Shown here in pieces: positions 15,374 to 24,821 of a stretch of 51,514 nt of DNA (its first letter is position 1; every line of letters begins with the position of its first letter). The position numbers were made by a program, and so were the translations under genes. The notes under the pieces were generated by a model. The model saw only the letters and a list, made by a program, of their open reading frames with translations, did not search any database and was not told the origin of the DNA. Source of the stretch: an uncultured Bacteroidales bacterium (GTDB lineage Bacteria; Bacteroidota; Bacteroidia; Bacteroidales; UBA932); assembly GCA_900318015.1 (NCBI GenBank), contig ONJB01000020.1, forward strand, positions 1-51,514, in the 5' to 3' direction.

Positions 15374-16594
15374 ATGATGAAACCCCGGAACAAACAACTC
15401 TTTTGGTGGCTCGGCGCGCTCGTGCTGGGCACAGCGCTCGGCCTCCTGCACAACGGAGCCGTGGATGCCGTATGCAAGTTCATTGCGACCGTATACACAC
15501 GGTTATTCCAGTTTCTGGCCGTTCCTACGGTGGCGCTCGCCATCATGACGACGCTCATCTCCTTCGGTAAGCAGCGGAGCACCCGGAAAATCTTCGCCCA
15601 TACGATTACCTACACGTTGCTGACCACGTTCGTGGCCGCGCTCGTGGGCCTGGGCCTGTATCTCCTGATCGCTCCGGAGAACCTGCCGCCGGACATGCTC
15701 TCGTCGGCCTCGGAAGTGACGTCCGGAGGAACCTCATTCTACGACCATATCATATCGGTCATCCCGAACAACGTCGTGCAGCCTTTCCTGTCCGGGAATG
15801 TGCTTTCCATCCTGCTGATCGCGATCGCCGTCGGCCTGGCCCTGGCCTGGATGCCGGACAGTGCGGGGAAAGGTGTCGTCGTCAAGGGGATACAGGGATT
15901 GCAGGATCTGTTCTTCACGCTGATCAAAGCGCTCATCTGGAACCTTCCGCTGGGTATTGCGGCCTTTGCCGCGCAGCTTGCCGGACAGCTCAGCGGCGGC
16001 GTCATCCTGGGTTCGCTCGGGAAATATGCGGCGGTAATCCTCGCCGGGAACGCCGTCCAGTTCTTCGTCGTCCTGCCGCTGTTCCTCCTGGCCCGGGGCA
16101 TCAACCCGTTGAAGGTCTTCCGGGCGATGAGCCCCGCCGTGGTGATGGCCCTGTTCACGAAGAGTTCCGCCGCCACCCTGCCCGTGACCCTCTCCTCCGC
16201 GGAGAACCGGCTTGGGGTGAACCCGAAGGTGTCCCGCTTTGTCCTCCCGATCTGCACCACCATCAATATGAACGGCTGCGCCGCCTTCATCCTCGTGAGT
16301 TCCCTCTTCGTGATGCAGAACGGCGGTCTCTCGCTGGGCATCGGGTCCATGCTCCTGTGGGCCCTCATCGCCGTGATTTCCGCTGTCGGCAACGCCGGCG
16401 TGCCCATGGGCTGCTTCTTCCTGACCGTGTCCCTGATGACCGGTATCGGCGCACCCGTCGAGGTGATGGGCCTGATTCTCCCGATCTACACCGTCATCGA
16501 CATGGTCGAGACGGCGGAGAATGTCTGGTCCGACTCCTGCGTCTGCGCCATGACGGACAAGGATCTCGCCGGGGAACTGGAACAGGTCGGTTAA
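15374..16594 (+). CDS. DAACS-family cation:amino acid/dicarboxylate symporter with altered binding site
   Basis: A 406-residue inner-membrane transporter of the GltPh/SstT fold. The hairpin 1 motif SSAATLP is at residues 264-270. The TM7 motif, NMDGT in characterised members, is here N298-M-N-G-C302. In TM8 (IDMVETAENVWSDSC) the sodium-site residues corresponding to GltPh N401 and D405 are kept as N383 and D387. The position of R397, which binds the acidic side chain of aspartate, is Glu379. By alignment, then, glutamate or aspartate is an unlikely substrate, and ion coupling may differ because D312 is Asn. The true substrate is not predictable. The 3' end overlaps the convergent phosphatase gene by 4 bases. 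Confidence 0.88.
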   Translation: MMKPRNKQLFWWLGALVLGTALGLLHNGAVDAVCKFIATVYTRLFQFLAVPTVALAIMTTLISFGKQRSTRKIFAHTITYTLLTTFVAALVGLGLYLLIAPENLPPDMLSSASEVTSGGTSFYDHIISVIPNNVVQPFLSGNVLSILLIAIAVGLALAWMPDSAGKGVVVKGIQGLQDLFFTLIKALIWNLPLGIAAFAAQLAGQLSGGVILGSLGKYAAVILAGNAVQFFVVLPLFLLARGINPLKVFRAMSPAVVMALFTKSSAATLPVTLSSAENRLGVNPKVSRFVLPICTTINMNGCAAFILVSSLFVMQNGGLSLGIGSMLLWALIAVISAVGNAGVPMGCFFLTVSLMTGIGAPVEVMGLILPIYTVIDMVETAENVWSDSCVCAMTDKDLAGELEQVG

Positions 16595-18564
16595 TCCCGG
16601 CTTTTCCGCAGCATCTTCAGTACCAGCATCGTCAGGTCATCGCTCTGCTCGGCGTCTCCGATGAACCGGTTGACGGCCGCTGTCATGTCGGCGACGAGGC
16701 GCTCGGCCGAGGTGTTCTCGTCATGACCGGAGAGCTGTGCCTGGACCCTCTCCTCCTGGAACAGTTCCCCGTCGCTCCGGGTGGCTTCCGTCAGTCCGTC
16801 CGTGTACAGGAAAAGGATCGTACCCGGAGACAGCGTCGTTTCCTGCAGGGAATAAGACCAGTCTGCCATGATTCCGACCGGGATGTTCGCATCGACAGGC
16901 ATCATGCGGGGCTCCCCGTCCGTGATGACAAATGGCGCGTTGTGACCGGCGTTGGTATACTGCAGCACACCGGTGGACAGATCCAGGGAGCCCACGAACA
17001 GGGTGACGAACATCAAGTTCTCATTCCGGGCCGAAATGGTGTCGTTGATGGCGGTCATGATCCGATGCGGGCTGTCTTCGGAAGCGGACAGGGTCCGGAA
17101 CATGGAACTGATCACGGTCATGACCAGGGCGGCGGGGATTCCCTTGCCGGATACGTCGCCGATGCAGAAGTAGAGTCTCTCGTCCCGGATCCGGAAATCG
17201 AACAGGTCGCCGCCGACCGCCTTGGCCGGAGCGACGCTTCCGAAGATGTCCAAGTCATCCCGTTCGGGGAAAGGGGGCCAGGTGATGGGCAGCATGGACA
17301 TCTGGATGCTGCGGGCGACGCTCAGCTCATGCTCGATGGACGCATTCCGGGCGGTCGTTTCCTTCAATTCATCGACATACCGGGCCAGCGAGGACTGCAT
17401 ATAGTCGAAGGAATCCCTGAGCAGGCGGAGTTCGTCCTTGTTCTTGATGGTCGGCAGCGAAGTGTCGAACTTGCCGGTCGCGATTTCCTGGGCCGATTCA
17501 GCAAGCTGGATGAGCGGCGTGGAGGCTTTCTTGATGGTGCGGCGGCAGGTGAGGAAGACGAGGAGGACGCCCAGCAGGATCAGGAAGATGATGATGGCGC
17601 CGTAGGCGATGGCGGGTGTCAGCAGGCGTTCGGTCGGGACGACGATTCCCATGGACCATCCGGAATGGAGCAGCGGCGCGTAATAGACATCGGACCTGAT
17701 TCCATCCACGACGACAGACAGGTCCCCGGATTCTCCGGCTCTCATCACATCGCCCAGCTTCCGGTACCTGTCGGCATCCTGGCCGGCGGCATAGTCATAG
17801 AAGTTGGCCTTGAGGATCCGGTTCGGGTCCGGATGCGCGATATAGTCGCCGTCCGGTCCGATGATGAAACAGTAGATCCGTTGTTCCGGGTCGTCCTGCG
17901 CCGGAACGTAAAAGATGGATTCCTCATTCTCCTTCCGGATACTCTCCTGGATGAGGGAGGCCAGCCCGTTGATGGAGAGGTCCGCCCCGAAGACGCCGGC
18001 GATTTCCTTTTCGGGCTCCATCACCACGGGGCGGGAGAACGTGCAGAGGACCGTTTCGCCCCCGTCCTCGTCCAGATACGGGTTGGACCAGGACCCTTTG
18101 GGAGAGGCCATTCCCTTGATATACCACTCGGCCTGGAAGTAGTCGTGGGTTTCTGAACCGATGATCTTCAGGGTGATCCGGCCTTCGTCGTTGAGGGCGT
18201 AGGGTTCGTACCAGCGGCCGACCGAGGGATAAAAATCCTCGACGAACCCGAGACCGCAGCCATAGATGTGGCGGTTCACATTCAGTTCGTATTCCATCGT
18301 CGACAGCACCAGTTCCGGCGTCGCCAGATGCCAGCACAGCTCATCGATGATGTTGTCCGCCGATATTTCCACCTTGCTCATGGCCAGCGCCAGGTCCCGG
18401 TTGGCTTTCTCCAGGATGTCGGAATAATGCGCCCTGGAAAACACCAGGATGCCCGATGCCGCCACCAGGAAAACGAACACCGAAATGATGGTCATGGTGA
18501 CCAGCACGGTGATGACGACGGACCGGGTCAGCCGTCCGGAGAAAGAGTGCAATCGCTTTTTCAT
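16591..18564 (-). CDS. Membrane sensor phosphatase: Cache, HAMP and PP2C/SpoIIE domains
   Basis: A 657-residue sensor. TM1 (about 14-38) and TM2 (about 326-350, IIIFLILLGVLLVFL) flank a large extracellular Cache-type domain with a YYAPLLHSGWSMGIVVP end typical of dCache. A HAMP segment (about 350-405) and a short coiled region (ARNASIEHELSVARSIQMSMLP) lead to a PP2C-like serine/threonine phosphatase domain (about 430-655). Its metal-binding motifs are GGDLFDF, IGDVSGKGIPAAL, LYTDGLTEA and SDDLTMLVL. Such proteins usually dephosphorylate an anti-sigma-factor antagonist in partner-switching cascades; no RsbW/RsbV-type partner is encoded in this window. A -7 box TATGTTTG at 18590-18597 suggests its own promoter, although the upstream regulator gene ends only 43 bases away. 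Confidence 0.9.
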   Translation of the reverse strand: MKKRLHSFSGRLTRSVVITVLVTMTIISVFVFLVAASGILVFSRAHYSDILEKANRDLALAMSKVEISADNIIDELCWHLATPELVLSTMEYELNVNRHIYGCGLGFVEDFYPSVGRWYEPYALNDEGRITLKIIGSETHDYFQAEWYIKGMASPKGSWSNPYLDEDGGETVLCTFSRPVVMEPEKEIAGVFGADLSINGLASLIQESIRKENEESIFYVPAQDDPEQRIYCFIIGPDGDYIAHPDPNRILKANFYDYAAGQDADRYRKLGDVMRAGESGDLSVVVDGIRSDVYYAPLLHSGWSMGIVVPTERLLTPAIAYGAIIIFLILLGVLLVFLTCRRTIKKASTPLIQLAESAQEIATGKFDTSLPTIKNKDELRLLRDSFDYMQSSLARYVDELKETTARNASIEHELSVARSIQMSMLPITWPPFPERDDLDIFGSVAPAKAVGGDLFDFRIRDERLYFCIGDVSGKGIPAALVMTVISSMFRTLSASEDSPHRIMTAINDTISARNENLMFVTLFVGSLDLSTGVLQYTNAGHNAPFVITDGEPRMMPVDANIPVGIMADWSYSLQETTLSPGTILFLYTDGLTEATRSDGELFQEERVQAQLSGHDENTSAERLVADMTAAVNRFIGDAEQSDDLTMLVLKMLRKSRD

Positions 18565-18607
18565 AGATGAGCAGATGGATCAGCCACTGCAAACATACGA
18601 AAAAAGT

Positions 18608-21541
18608 TCAAGACTTGTTCTGCCGATGCATCTCGGAAGGGGTGATATTGAACTCTTTAGTGAAACAACGGGTGAAATATTTCGGATCGTTGAAGCCGAC
18701 TTCGTAGGCGATTTCGGAGATGTTCATGTCCGTGTTCGTCCCGTTGCTGATCATTTCCTTCGCGACGTTCAGCCGGTAGGTCCGGATGAACTGCGCAATG
18801 GACAGGCCGAAACCTTCCTGGATCTTCTCGTTCAGGAGAGTGCGGCTCATGCCCAGGGCGTCGGCGAGCTTGTAGACATCCAGTTCCGGATCCTTGTACA
18901 TCTTCTGGATCGCTTCCAGGAGCTGCGTGTTGAAGTCGGAATCGCGGCTGGAGGCGGTGCTGGACATGAGGGTATGGTTGCTCGCGATCATCTCGTTCTG
19001 CTTCTGCAGCAGCGCATTCTGCTCCGCGAGGGCCTCGGCCTTGCGCTCCAGCTCTTCTTTCTGCTTCTTCAGCTCTTTCATCTGCCGGTCCACTTCCTGC
19101 TGCAGGAGGTCCTTTTTCCGGGAGATGGACCGCGTGTACCAGCGCACGAAGAGGTAGACAAGGACGGCGAGGACCAGCAGCGCAAGCAGCCGGAACCACC
19201 AGCGGTTGTACAGGACCGGAATCACGACCAGCGTCTTCGCGTCCTGCGAGAGGACATTGCCTTTCTTGTCCACGGCCCTGATCTGGATCTGGTACTTGCC
19301 GCCGGGGATATGTCCGAATTTCACGTGGGTGTCCTTGCCGAAAATCGGCGCCCAGTCCTTGTCCATGGGCCAGATCCGGCTCTCGTAGACGATATCCTGC
19401 CGCTTGCCGTAGGACAGGTCCGCGAACTTCAGCGTGAAGTCGTTGTCCTTCTCGCCCTTGCTGACCGTATGGGCATAGGCGAGGCTGTGGAATTCATCTT
19501 TCGAATAATACCCCGAAATCACGACACTCGGCAGGTTCCCCCATTCGTTGGATACGTAACCGGACCGAAGGATGCTGAATCCACCTTCTTTCTGGCCGAT
19601 GTAGAGAGTCCCGTCACGGCCTTTGGCGACGCTGTTCTCGCAGAAGGACATGGACTTGAGCCCATCGTACCGGTCATAGCTGGTCAGTTCGCCCGTCTGG
19701 GTGTCCAGGCGGGAAAGGCCGTTCTCGGTCGTAATCCACAGGTACATCCCGTCCAGCAGGAGGCCGTTGATCTGGTTGTCCGCCAGGCCGTCCTCCTCGG
19801 AATAGACGGTAATGTCCGGTTTTTCGGCCTCGCAATGGTCCAGCCGATAGAGGCCGTTTCCATACGTCCCAGCCCAGATGGTGTCCCCGTCCGGTACAAG
19901 CGACATGCACATGGGGAACCCTTCGATCACGCGGGAATCCAGGGTTTTCAAGTCGATGATGCGCATTCCTTCCATGCTGCTCACCCACAGTTTGCCGTCC
20001 GCCAGGCAGGCGCCCAGGCAGCCGGGGAGTTTGGGGGAGTATTCCGAGAACGCGGAACGCTTGAGATCGTAGAAATACAGCCCGCTGCGGGCGGCCAGCC
20101 AGATGTAATCGTTGACCGGATCGTACACCATCCCGAGGATGACGTTGATGTTCCGGGCGATTTCCGACTTGGAGCCTTCCGGGATGCGGACGACGTCCGG
20201 GCTGGACAGGCTCATATAGCTCAGATGTCCGTCCACGGTGCCCATCCAGAGCCTTCCCTGGCCGTCTTCGCAGAAGGCCGTGATGGAATTGCTCACGAGC
20301 GCGGAATTATCCGTATTATAGTTCCGGAACAGGAGGTCGCCGACTTGCCGGCACACGCCGAATCCGGTCGCGGCCAGCCACAGGCGGCCCTGACTGTCGA
20401 TGTGAAGGGCCCGGACCGGCGTGGTCGGGATTGGGGAGGAGGTGGTTTCGATGCGGGAGATGTTGGTGAGCTTGAGGCTCTTTTTCTGGAGGATGACCAG
20501 CCCTTCCGCTTCCAGGCCCACCCAGATCTGCCGTCCCCGGGTGGCGAGGCTCCGCACGATCTCGCCCGGGAGAATCTGGTTTCCGTAATCATTGGCGCGG
20601 GAGCCGTACGTGTCGAATGCATGGCGGGCGGGATTGTAGATGCTCACGCCACCCAGGGTGCCGATCACGATTTCGTTGTCCTCCGTCAGGCAAAGGCCGG
20701 TGATTTCGTTGTTGGGAATAGAGTGCGGGTCGGCGTCGGAATGCAGATAGCAGGTTTTCTGGCCGGAGGTGAGGTCCACGCGGTACAGCCCGTTCATGGT
20801 CCCGATCCATACTTCATTCCCCGCGCGCAGGAACGCGGTGGCCCGGTTGTCTTCGCCGATGAACAGGTCGGGCAGGATCTCAGACTTGGTGATTCCTTTT
20901 CCTTCGATGGGGCGGACCTTGTAGAAGCGGCCGCCCAGGGTGATCCAGACGGATCCGTCCTGCTCCACATCGCCGGCCTTGGGCATCAGGTTGTCGTTGG
21001 GGACGTCGCATAGCAGGGAATCCACGAGGATGCGGCTGCCGTCGTCAGAGAAAGCGACGCGGAAAAGCTTGTCGGCGGAGGTGAACCAGATGCAGCCTTT
21101 TTCATCCCTCCGGAGCGCTGCCGGCGGATGTGCGCGGCGCCAGGCCCTGGACATGCCGGGGAAGTCGCCCAGCGGGGTGAGGGTTTCCAGGTCCATCACT
21201 TCCAACGTCGCGCCGGGAATCCAGATCCGGCCGTAGTTGTCCTCGCGGCACTGGCGGACGATGTCGCCGATGGATCTCGCGCCTGTCTTGCTGGAGAAGG
21301 TCAGGAAGGAATCCCCGTCATACCGGACGAGTCCGCCGCCGAAGGTGCTGATCCACGCGTACCCCCGGTTGTCGAAGTAGATTCCGTTGATGTCCTGGTC
21401 CGGCAGCCCGTCCTCGCGCGTGAGCCGGTTTACGACCATGTAATCCTCGGCCTCTGTCTGGGCGTTGAGCCTGCCTGGCAGGGACAGTGCGATAAGCACT
21501 GCCAGAATAAAATCCACCCACCTTGAAATTTTTTCCACCAT
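18608..21541 (-). CDS. Reg_prop/Y_Y_Y sensor fused directly to an AraC DNA-binding domain
   Basis: A 977-residue membrane regulator. A signal peptide (1-27, ending LNAQ) precedes Reg_prop beta-propeller repeats (about 40-680, recurring GLPD.DING.., G.IW..T..GL patterns). A Y_Y_Y domain follows (about 690-775), then one TM helix (about 780-803, WWFRLLALLVLAVLVYLFV). A cytoplasmic coiled coil (about 808-860, LLQQEVDRQMKELKKQKEEL) leads to an AraC-type helix-turn-helix (about 870-977, ISEIAYEVGFNDPKYFTRCF). It has the sensor and output of a hybrid two-component system but no HisKA, HATPase or receiver domain, so signalling must be direct. It is divergent from susC/susD, its probable target. The two promoters share the 88-base gap. 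Confidence 0.92.
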   Translation of the reverse strand: MVEKISRWVDFILAVLIALSLPGRLNAQTEAEDYMVVNRLTREDGLPDQDINGIYFDNRGYAWISTFGGGLVRYDGDSFLTFSSKTGARSIGDIVRQCREDNYGRIWIPGATLEVMDLETLTPLGDFPGMSRAWRRAHPPAALRRDEKGCIWFTSADKLFRVAFSDDGSRILVDSLLCDVPNDNLMPKAGDVEQDGSVWITLGGRFYKVRPIEGKGITKSEILPDLFIGEDNRATAFLRAGNEVWIGTMNGLYRVDLTSGQKTCYLHSDADPHSIPNNEITGLCLTEDNEIVIGTLGGVSIYNPARHAFDTYGSRANDYGNQILPGEIVRSLATRGRQIWVGLEAEGLVILQKKSLKLTNISRIETTSSPIPTTPVRALHIDSQGRLWLAATGFGVCRQVGDLLFRNYNTDNSALVSNSITAFCEDGQGRLWMGTVDGHLSYMSLSSPDVVRIPEGSKSEIARNINVILGMVYDPVNDYIWLAARSGLYFYDLKRSAFSEYSPKLPGCLGACLADGKLWVSSMEGMRIIDLKTLDSRVIEGFPMCMSLVPDGDTIWAGTYGNGLYRLDHCEAEKPDITVYSEEDGLADNQINGLLLDGMYLWITTENGLSRLDTQTGELTSYDRYDGLKSMSFCENSVAKGRDGTLYIGQKEGGFSILRSGYVSNEWGNLPSVVISGYYSKDEFHSLAYAHTVSKGEKDNDFTLKFADLSYGKRQDIVYESRIWPMDKDWAPIFGKDTHVKFGHIPGGKYQIQIRAVDKKGNVLSQDAKTLVVIPVLYNRWWFRLLALLVLAVLVYLFVRWYTRSISRKKDLLQQEVDRQMKELKKQKEELERKAEALAEQNALLQKQNEMIASNHTLMSSTASSRDSDFNTQLLEAIQKMYKDPELDVYKLADALGMSRTLLNEKIQEGFGLSIAQFIRTYRLNVAKEMISNGTNTDMNISEIAYEVGFNDPKYFTRCFTKEFNITPSEMHRQNKS

Positions 21542-21571
21542 TTAATATATTTTTTCCACCACGTCTACGGG

Positions 21572-21603
21572 CAAAGATATGTATTTTTGTGAAAACGACC
21601 AAA
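21572..21603. promoter_or_regulatory. Face-to-face overlapping promoters of the regulator and susC
   Basis: Minus strand: TTTG (21600-21603), 20 bases, TATCTTTG (21572-21579), a full consensus driving the regulator. Plus strand: -7 TATTTTTG (21582-21589) for susC with no -33 TTTG at the right distance. The susC -7 box lies inside the spacer of the regulator promoter, so the two should compete, and susC probably needs an activator. Confidence 0.65.
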
Positions 21604-21629
21604 ACAATCAATCAACTAAACACTGATTT

Positions 21630-24600
21630 ATGAAATTATTCAACGCTTTCCGCTGCCTTTTCCTTACAGGAATGGTGATGTTTTTCGGGGTGGAAACTTT
21701 CGCCCAGAATGTCACCGTCAAGGGAAAAGTGTCAGACTCGAGTGGCGAACCGATCATCGGTGTCACTGTCATGCTCAGCAGTAACAACACTGTGGGCACC
21801 CTCACGGACGGGAATGGTAACTACGCGATTACCATTCCGGCGAACTCCTCCCTCACGTTCTCCTGCGTCGGTTTCGCTACCCAGGAAGAGCAGCTGAATG
21901 GACGCACGGTCATCAATGTCGTGCTCCAGGAAGACACCGAGTTCCTGGATGAAACGGTCGTCGTCGGTTATGGTACCCAGAAGAAGCGCCTGCTTACGGG
22001 TGCCACGATCAACATCACGGGTGAGGATATCCAGAAGCAGAGCACGACGAATGCGCTGGGCGCCTTGTACAGCTCCGTTCCTGGTGTGAACATCGTCCAG
22101 TCCAGTGGTGGTCCGGGCGCCGGTTACAACATCACGGTCCGTGGTATCGGCACCACCGGCTCCGCGAGCCCCCTCGTTGTCATCGACGGTGTGGCCGGCG
22201 GTCACCTCGAGGACCTGAACCCTGCCGACATCGAATCCATCGACATCCTGAAGGATGCGGCGTCTGCGGCCATCTACGGTGCCCGCGCGGCGAACGGTGT
22301 CGTCCTCGTGACCACGCGTCAGGGCAAGATCGGTGAGAAGAAAGCGACCGTTACTTTCGATGCGTACACGGGTATCCAGCAGCCGAACACCAATGGCGTC
22401 CACGGGGTTACCGCCTCGGAATACCTGGATTTGATCAGCAAGGCGGGCCTGCATGAATTCGACAATATCGAATCGACCATGCCTGTCCAGATGCAGTGGA
22501 TCCGGGAAGGAAAGTGGAACGGTACGGACTGGTTCACCGAGTCCATCAACAAGAATGCTCCCAACAACAATATGGTTGTGGGCGTGACCGGCGGCAGCGA
22601 CTCCGTCCGTTACTCCTTCAGCTTCTCCAAGTCCTATCAGGAAGGTACCCTGGGTGTGCCGAAGGTGACCTATTATGATAGAACGACCGTACGCGCGAAC
22701 ACGGATTTCACCGTCTTGAAGAAGAACAACCGCGATGTCATCAAACTCGGCGAGAACGTGACCGTTTCCATTACGGGCTCCCGGGGCATGAGCACCGGCG
22801 GCCGTGGCAGCGACGTGTCCAACCTGCTGACCAAGACCCCGCTCCTCCCGGCCTACGACCTGGATGGCTCCATCTATACCTATGACAAGCAGGTGCGGGA
22901 TCATTGGGATGCCCGGGACAACGAAGTGAACCTGCTGCAGGAACGCGAGATGAAAGAAAGCGAAGGCAAGGGCGTGCGTGTCCAGGGTAATGTCTACCTG
23001 GAGGTTTCCCCCATCCGGGACCTGAGGTTCCGCACGGCGTTCGGTTTCCGCGCCAACACCAATTTCTCCCGTTCCTATACGCCGATCTATCAGCTGACGG
23101 CCTCTGACTTCAAGGAATACGACAGCGTGAGCCAGAGCTCCAGCGTCTCCACCAACTGGACCTGGGAGCTGACCGCCAACTATCGGAAGACCTTTGCCAA
23201 GGCCCATACCATCGAGGCGCTGGCAGGTACTTCCATCGAGGCGACGGGCTGGGGCATGAGTGTCAACGGTACCCGTTCCACGACCAAGTTCGGAACCTGG
23301 GAATCGGCCAACCTCGGTTCGGTCGAAGGCGCCCTGACGAGCGATGAGCACGCCAGCATGGGCGGTGGCAACACGATCCCCTACAACAGCCTGCTCTCCT
23401 TCTTCGGCCGTCTGAACTACAGCTACAAGGACAAGTATCTGCTGACGGCCATCGTCCGTTCCGACGGTTCCTGCAACTTTGCCAAGGGCCACCGCTGGGG
23501 CATCTTCCCGTCCATCTCCGCCGGTTGGGTGATCTCCTCCGAGCCTTGGATGGCGTCCACGAAGGACTGGCTCAGCTTCTTCAAGATCCGCGGCAGCTGG
23601 GGACAGAACGGTAACTGCCGGATCGACAATTTCCAGTACACCGGTACGATCTCGCTGAGCGGCCAGTATGACTTCTCCTACGACCAGACGAACCCGGTCT
23701 CGGCCGCCTATCCCGACAAGATTCCGAACTCCAAGCTCTCCTGGGAGACCTCCCAGCAGCTGGCCATCGGTTTCGACTCCCGCTATTTCCGGAGCCGCCT
23801 GGGTGTCATCTTCGACTGGTATCAGAAAGATACCAAGGACTGGCTGGTGACTCCTCCGTCCATGGGTATCCTGGGCGCCAGCGCCGCCTCCATCAACGGC
23901 GGCGCCGTGCGGAACTCCGGTGTGGAGCTCAGCTTCACCTGGAACGACAAGGTGGGCGACCTCCGCTACAGCGTGGGCCTCAACGGTTCCTACAACAAGA
24001 ACAAGGTCCTCTACATCAACAATGCCGACGGTATGATCCACGGTGAGAAGAAGATCATTTCCGAGAACGTGGCCAAGGAAGACGGCTTCCGCGCCGAACC
24101 GGGCAAGCCGATCGGCTACTTCCTGGGTATGGCCAGCGAGGGTATCTTCCAGAACCAGGCCCAGATCGACGAGTACAACGCGAAGGGCTACCTCTTTATG
24201 AACGGTTATGAGAACGCCCAGCCTGGTGACGTCATCTGGATCAACCAGAACGGGGATGACAAGTACGACGAGAAGGACTGCGTCGAGATCGGTAACCCGC
24301 ATCCGGACTTCACCATGGGCTTCAGCATCAGCCTGCAGTGGAAGGGCATCGATTTCAGCATCAACGGCAGCGGCGCCTTCGGCCAGCAGGTCATGCAGAG
24401 CTACCGCCAGTTCGCCCTCCAGGACCTCCAGAGCTTCACCAACAACCTGGTCGCCCGCTACTGGACCGGCGAGGGTTCCACCAACAAGTTCCCGCGCTAC
24501 TCCTCCGGCTCGCACAACAACTTCAAGTGCAACAGCTACAACAGTGATATCTTCATCCAGGACGCCGACTATGTCAAGATCCGCAACATCACCCTGGGTT

Positions 24601-24809
24601 ACGACTTCAAGCAGGTGTTCAAGCGGCTTCCTTTCCAGATGCTCCGCATCTTCGTGACCGGCCAGAACCTCTTCACGTTCACCGGCTATGACGGCATGGA
24701 TCCGGAAGTCGGTACCGGCGCCCCCGGTTACAGCTGGTCTTCCGGTATCGACACCGGTTTCTATCCTTCTCCTAAGGTTTACATGGCTGGTGTCAGCATC
24801 AAATTCTAA
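21630..24809 (+). CDS. SusC-type TonB-dependent outer-membrane transporter
   Basis: A 1059-residue SusC homolog. The signal peptide ends near FAQ26. A carboxypeptidase-D-like beta domain follows (VTVKGKVSDSSGEPIIGVTV, about 28-105), then a TonB box (DETVVVGYG, about 107-115). The plug has the SusC pattern GVNIVQSSG...YNITVRGIGT...SPLVVIDG and ILKDAASAAIYGARAANGVVLV. The 22-strand barrel fills the rest and ends in KVYMAGVSIKF with a C-terminal Phe. It forms the channel under the SusD lid and imports oligosaccharides. susD follows 12 bases later. No glycosidase gene is attached, so the substrate cannot be read from context. Confidence 0.95.
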   Translation: MKLFNAFRCLFLTGMVMFFGVETFAQNVTVKGKVSDSSGEPIIGVTVMLSSNNTVGTLTDGNGNYAITIPANSSLTFSCVGFATQEEQLNGRTVINVVLQEDTEFLDETVVVGYGTQKKRLLTGATINITGEDIQKQSTTNALGALYSSVPGVNIVQSSGGPGAGYNITVRGIGTTGSASPLVVIDGVAGGHLEDLNPADIESIDILKDAASAAIYGARAANGVVLVTTRQGKIGEKKATVTFDAYTGIQQPNTNGVHGVTASEYLDLISKAGLHEFDNIESTMPVQMQWIREGKWNGTDWFTESINKNAPNNNMVVGVTGGSDSVRYSFSFSKSYQEGTLGVPKVTYYDRTTVRANTDFTVLKKNNRDVIKLGENVTVSITGSRGMSTGGRGSDVSNLLTKTPLLPAYDLDGSIYTYDKQVRDHWDARDNEVNLLQEREMKESEGKGVRVQGNVYLEVSPIRDLRFRTAFGFRANTNFSRSYTPIYQLTASDFKEYDSVSQSSSVSTNWTWELTANYRKTFAKAHTIEALAGTSIEATGWGMSVNGTRSTTKFGTWESANLGSVEGALTSDEHASMGGGNTIPYNSLLSFFGRLNYSYKDKYLLTAIVRSDGSCNFAKGHRWGIFPSISAGWVISSEPWMASTKDWLSFFKIRGSWGQNGNCRIDNFQYTGTISLSGQYDFSYDQTNPVSAAYPDKIPNSKLSWETSQQLAIGFDSRYFRSRLGVIFDWYQKDTKDWLVTPPSMGILGASAASINGGAVRNSGVELSFTWNDKVGDLRYSVGLNGSYNKNKVLYINNADGMIHGEKKIISENVAKEDGFRAEPGKPIGYFLGMASEGIFQNQAQIDEYNAKGYLFMNGYENAQPGDVIWINQNGDDKYDEKDCVEIGNPHPDFTMGFSISLQWKGIDFSINGSGAFGQQVMQSYRQFALQDLQSFTNNLVARYWTGEGSTNKFPRYSSGSHNNFKCNSYNSDIFIQDADYVKIRNITLGYDFKQVFKRLPFQMLRIFVTGQNLFTFTGYDGMDPEVGTGAPGYSWSSGIDTGFYPSPKVYMAGVSIKF

Positions 24810-24821
24810 TTCCGAAAGCAT

